Below are positions 62,601 to 64,000 of a stretch of DNA of 64,000 nucleotides, piece by piece (the stretch's first letter is position 1; each line of letters opens with the position of its first letter). The stretch comes from Volvox africanus. Taxonomy: Eukaryota; Chlorophyta; Chlorophyceae; Chlamydomonadales; Volvocaceae. The notes below the pieces were generated by a model. That model was given only the letters and a program-made list of their open reading frames with translations. It had not been told where the DNA came from and did no database searches. A program made the translations under genes and the position numbers. Where the stretch lies: the NCBI GenBank assembly GCA_030268105.1, contig BSDZ01000080.1:5023501-5087500 (forward strand), in the 5' to 3' direction.

Positions 62601-64000
62601 CCTCCCCGTCCCGTCCTGTCCTGTCCCTTCTCATCCCTTCTCATTCCTTCTCATTCCTTTCCGTCCCCTCCCCTCCCCGTCCCGTCCCGTCCCGTCCCTT
62701 CTCATCCCTTCTCATTTCTTCTCATTCCTTCTCGTCCCCTTCCGTCCCCTTCCGTCCTTGTCTCGCCGTTGACATTTTAGTACCTCTGACTTTCACAAGG
62801 TAACCATCCCCGTCCCCGTCCCCAAACATCTGCAACCCCAGGTTATCCTTCTGGCTGACTGACCTGGCCTTGCACAGCCTCATCGCTATTGGCGTGGTGG
62901 GACTGATGCTGGTGGGCGGCACAGCGGCATTCGTGGGGAGCCCAGAGCGCTGCGGGGGCCTTGCGGCATTGCTGATTGCCTTTGCAGCGGCGTCGCTACC
63001 CTGGGGCTATTGCATCGGCCTCAGATGTGCCACCCCGGCATCGGCGCAGGTGGGCTGCGAGTGTCCTCCCCGCGTCGTGTGTTTCGTGTGTTCGAATTGC
63101 CGCACGCAAAATAATGTGTAGCGTACGTAGCGTATGTCCCCGGAAGAATCTGTTTGTAGCCGCCTACTTCCCCATGAGCCACCGGTTTACATCTCTCCAT
63201 ATTAGCTGTCGAGCTGTGCTTGATGTCTGCTCTTCCATCAGCCACACATTCTTCCCTATATAGAGGCGGGGCGCTCCTCGGTTTTATCGGGGATTGCCTA
63301 AATAGGCAATGTGCCCGTCAGAAACATTGACCAGCGATTGACCAGGGTCGGTGCCCTTCGGCAAATCCTCCGAGCTCACCAACCCTCTATTCGCTCAATA
63401 TCCCGCTCGATCTGATTGCACCTCCTCCCCCCACGCTTCCCTTATGACGCAGGGCCTAGTATCTACTGCCGGCTTGGTGGCTGGTATGGGGCTGGGCCTG
63501 GCCCGCCAGGTTCTCGCCCACGCGCTCCGATGGAGTTGGCTGGCGGATATGATGCTGCCGCTGCTGAGGCTGCTGCCACCCTTCTGCCTCGTGGATGCGC
63601 TCTTACAGGTGCGCCGGGAGGGGCCATGGCAGGGCTGCCGGGAAGGCCATTGGTTGGCGGGTGGTGAGTCGATGCTCCCCGGCAATACAAATCCTTTACT
63701 GCCATATCGGAGAATACCCGAACCTTTTACTACAAACCCAGATGCTGGATACCCTCCATTTGCTATGACACGCCCGACCGCAGGAATGATATCTGAATTC
63801 GTTACACACGAACATGCCGCGAATTCGTTACACACGAACACGAACATGCCGCGAATGAAGGCCATTTTTATATGCACACGCATGCCCCGTTTCGTTGTCC
63901 TAGCTTTCATTTTCCCGCTCTTTTCGTGTTCTGTACGCATTCCATGAGCCCGACTTATGATTCGACTGTGCTCCTTATTTCTACCCCTGCAGATGTCGTT
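47615..64000 (+). CDS. ABCA-type full ABC transporter, 3' end beyond window
   Basis: ABCA proteins move lipids across membranes using ATP. Twenty-four complete exons plus an 8-base stub are read, including 47615(or ATG 47729)-48136, 48495-48560, 48955-49048, 49371-49454, 49842-50183, about 50636-50770, 51460-51687, 52221-52306, 52494-52620, 53191-53335, 53616-53672 and 54449-54874. TMD1 matches include [14 protein letters not shown] and [18 protein letters not shown]1 is complete: Walker [10 protein letters not shown] with Q-loop GYCPQGD (55372-55562), 55897-56061, signature LSGG with Walker B LLLLDEIT (56173-56298), and H-loop [10 protein letters not shown] (56798-57004). A very long linker exon (57352-59034) leads into TMD2: 59528-59599, 60140-60474, 60910-61024, 61294-61687, 62107-62224, 62878-63049 and 63453-63608. 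The final exon starts at 63993. About 1,980 codons are visible; NBD2 should follow. The 5' end and the left edge of exon 6 are uncertain. Confidence 0.86.
49548..49597. repeat. (CA)n microsatellite in an ABC-gene intron
   Basis: A run of CA dinucleotides, interrupted by two TAAACA units, in the intron between exons ending at 49454 and starting at 49842. Confidence 0.9.
51825..51906. repeat. AT-rich (GAT/AAT)n-type repeat in an ABC-gene intron
   Basis: Units such as AATGATAATGAT and GATATTGATTATAA recur imperfectly in the intron between 51687 and 52221. Confidence 0.8.
52056..52132. repeat. (CTCTTC)n pyrimidine repeat in an ABC-gene intron
   Basis: About ten near-perfect CCTCTTC/TTCCTC units, grading into CCCCTCTTC, in the same intron as the AT-rich repeat and upstream of the acceptor at 52220. 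Confidence 0.9.
53673..53765. repeat. G-rich GGGTTT/GGTTGGG repeat in an ABC-gene intron
   Basis: A run of GGGTTT, GGGTT and GGGGTT units begins immediately at the donor of the exon ending at 53672. The sense strand could form G-quadruplexes in the pre-mRNA. Confidence 0.85.
54930..55150. other. AT-rich patch in an ABC-gene intron
   Basis: Within the intron between the exon ending at 54874 and the Walker A exon (55372) lies about 220 bases of much higher AT content than the flanks, containing repeated AGAGTGTGTT units at its left side and runs such as TTATTATATATG. No ORF or known gene is visible. It may be an old organellar or bacterial fragment or a degenerate AT-rich repeat. Confidence 0.5.
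56650..56755. repeat. (ACATACTAC)n minisatellite in an ABC-gene intron
   Basis: About ten units of ACATACTAC or ACGTACTAC in the intron between Walker B and H-loop exons. It reads as a spurious (YYT)n ORF. Confidence 0.9.
59155..59346. repeat. (TGTGTGTC)n minisatellite in an ABC-gene intron
   Basis: About 190 bases of TGTGTGTC and TGTGTGCC/TGCG variants in the intron after the exon ending at 59034. Higher-order copies of about 100 bases are visible. Confidence 0.9.
62436..62762. repeat. CCCCT/CCCGT/CATTC pentanucleotide array in an ABC-gene intron
   Basis: More than 300 bases of pyrimidine pentamers (CCCCT, CCCGT, CCTGT, CTTCTCAT/C) in two larger homologous blocks, inside the intron between exons ending at 62224 and starting at 62878. 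It produces a false 305-codon Pro/Ser-rich ORF. Confidence 0.9.

Noticed and set aside
61863..62780. A 305-codon plus-strand frame with Pro/Ser/Phe repeats
   Set aside because: Only the piece 62107-62224 is a real ABC exon; the rest is a pyrimidine pentamer array in the intron.
1..64000. CRISPR arrays, tRNA or rRNA genes
   Set aside because: No regularly spaced repeats and no cloverleaf or rRNA-like sequence noticed by eye; the only B-box-like motif is weak and lies in the SINE-like element.

Overview
The window looks like nuclear DNA of a volvocine green alga (Volvox/Chlamydomonas group). Four large genes are cut by many short GT-AG introns, TGTAA poly(A)-type signals follow several of them, codons are GC-rich, and one gene encodes a gametolysin-type (M11) metalloprotease with a long Pro/Ser-rich wall-protein tail, a family typical of these algae. 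The assignment is inferred from gene content; no species marker is present.

Layout. 1-622 is unassigned host-like DNA. 623-about 3330 is a strongly AT-rich block of decayed bacterial genes of Rickettsiales type: groES, a family-2 glycosyltransferase, holC (DNA polymerase III chi) and a membrane-protein remnant, each broken by frameshifts or deletions. A GC-rich retroposon with a (TAA)n-type tail and a perfect 16-bp target-site duplication sits inside this block at 2526-2950, which argues that the bacterial DNA lives in the eukaryotic nucleus rather than being a contaminant. 3323-11394 is gene-poor, with one convincing ORF (5816-6634), two adjacent perfect hairpins and small repeats.

11395-32211 (minus) is a giant ubiquitin-specific protease of the USP9X/FAF class in about 33 exons (about 3,200 residues), with an internal ubiquitin-like fold and an intact Cys/His catalytic pair. 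32829-35350 (minus) is the nucleoporin SEH1 (5 exons, 327 residues). Diverging from it, 35897-39710 (plus) is a plastid-targeted RimM ribosome-maturation factor (8 exons, 380 residues). 40812-45401 (plus) is the secreted M11 metalloprotease. From about 47.6 kb to the right edge (plus) runs an ABCA-type full transporter, of which the first transmembrane half, the first nucleotide-binding domain and most of the second transmembrane half are seen. The second nucleotide-binding domain lies beyond the window.

The nuclear genes are functionally unrelated housekeeping and cell-surface genes, not an operon. The most noteworthy signal is the fossil rickettsial insert carrying its own nested host retroposon. 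Splice sites were read by eye from GT-AG signals, phase continuity and remembered family alignments; no search was run.
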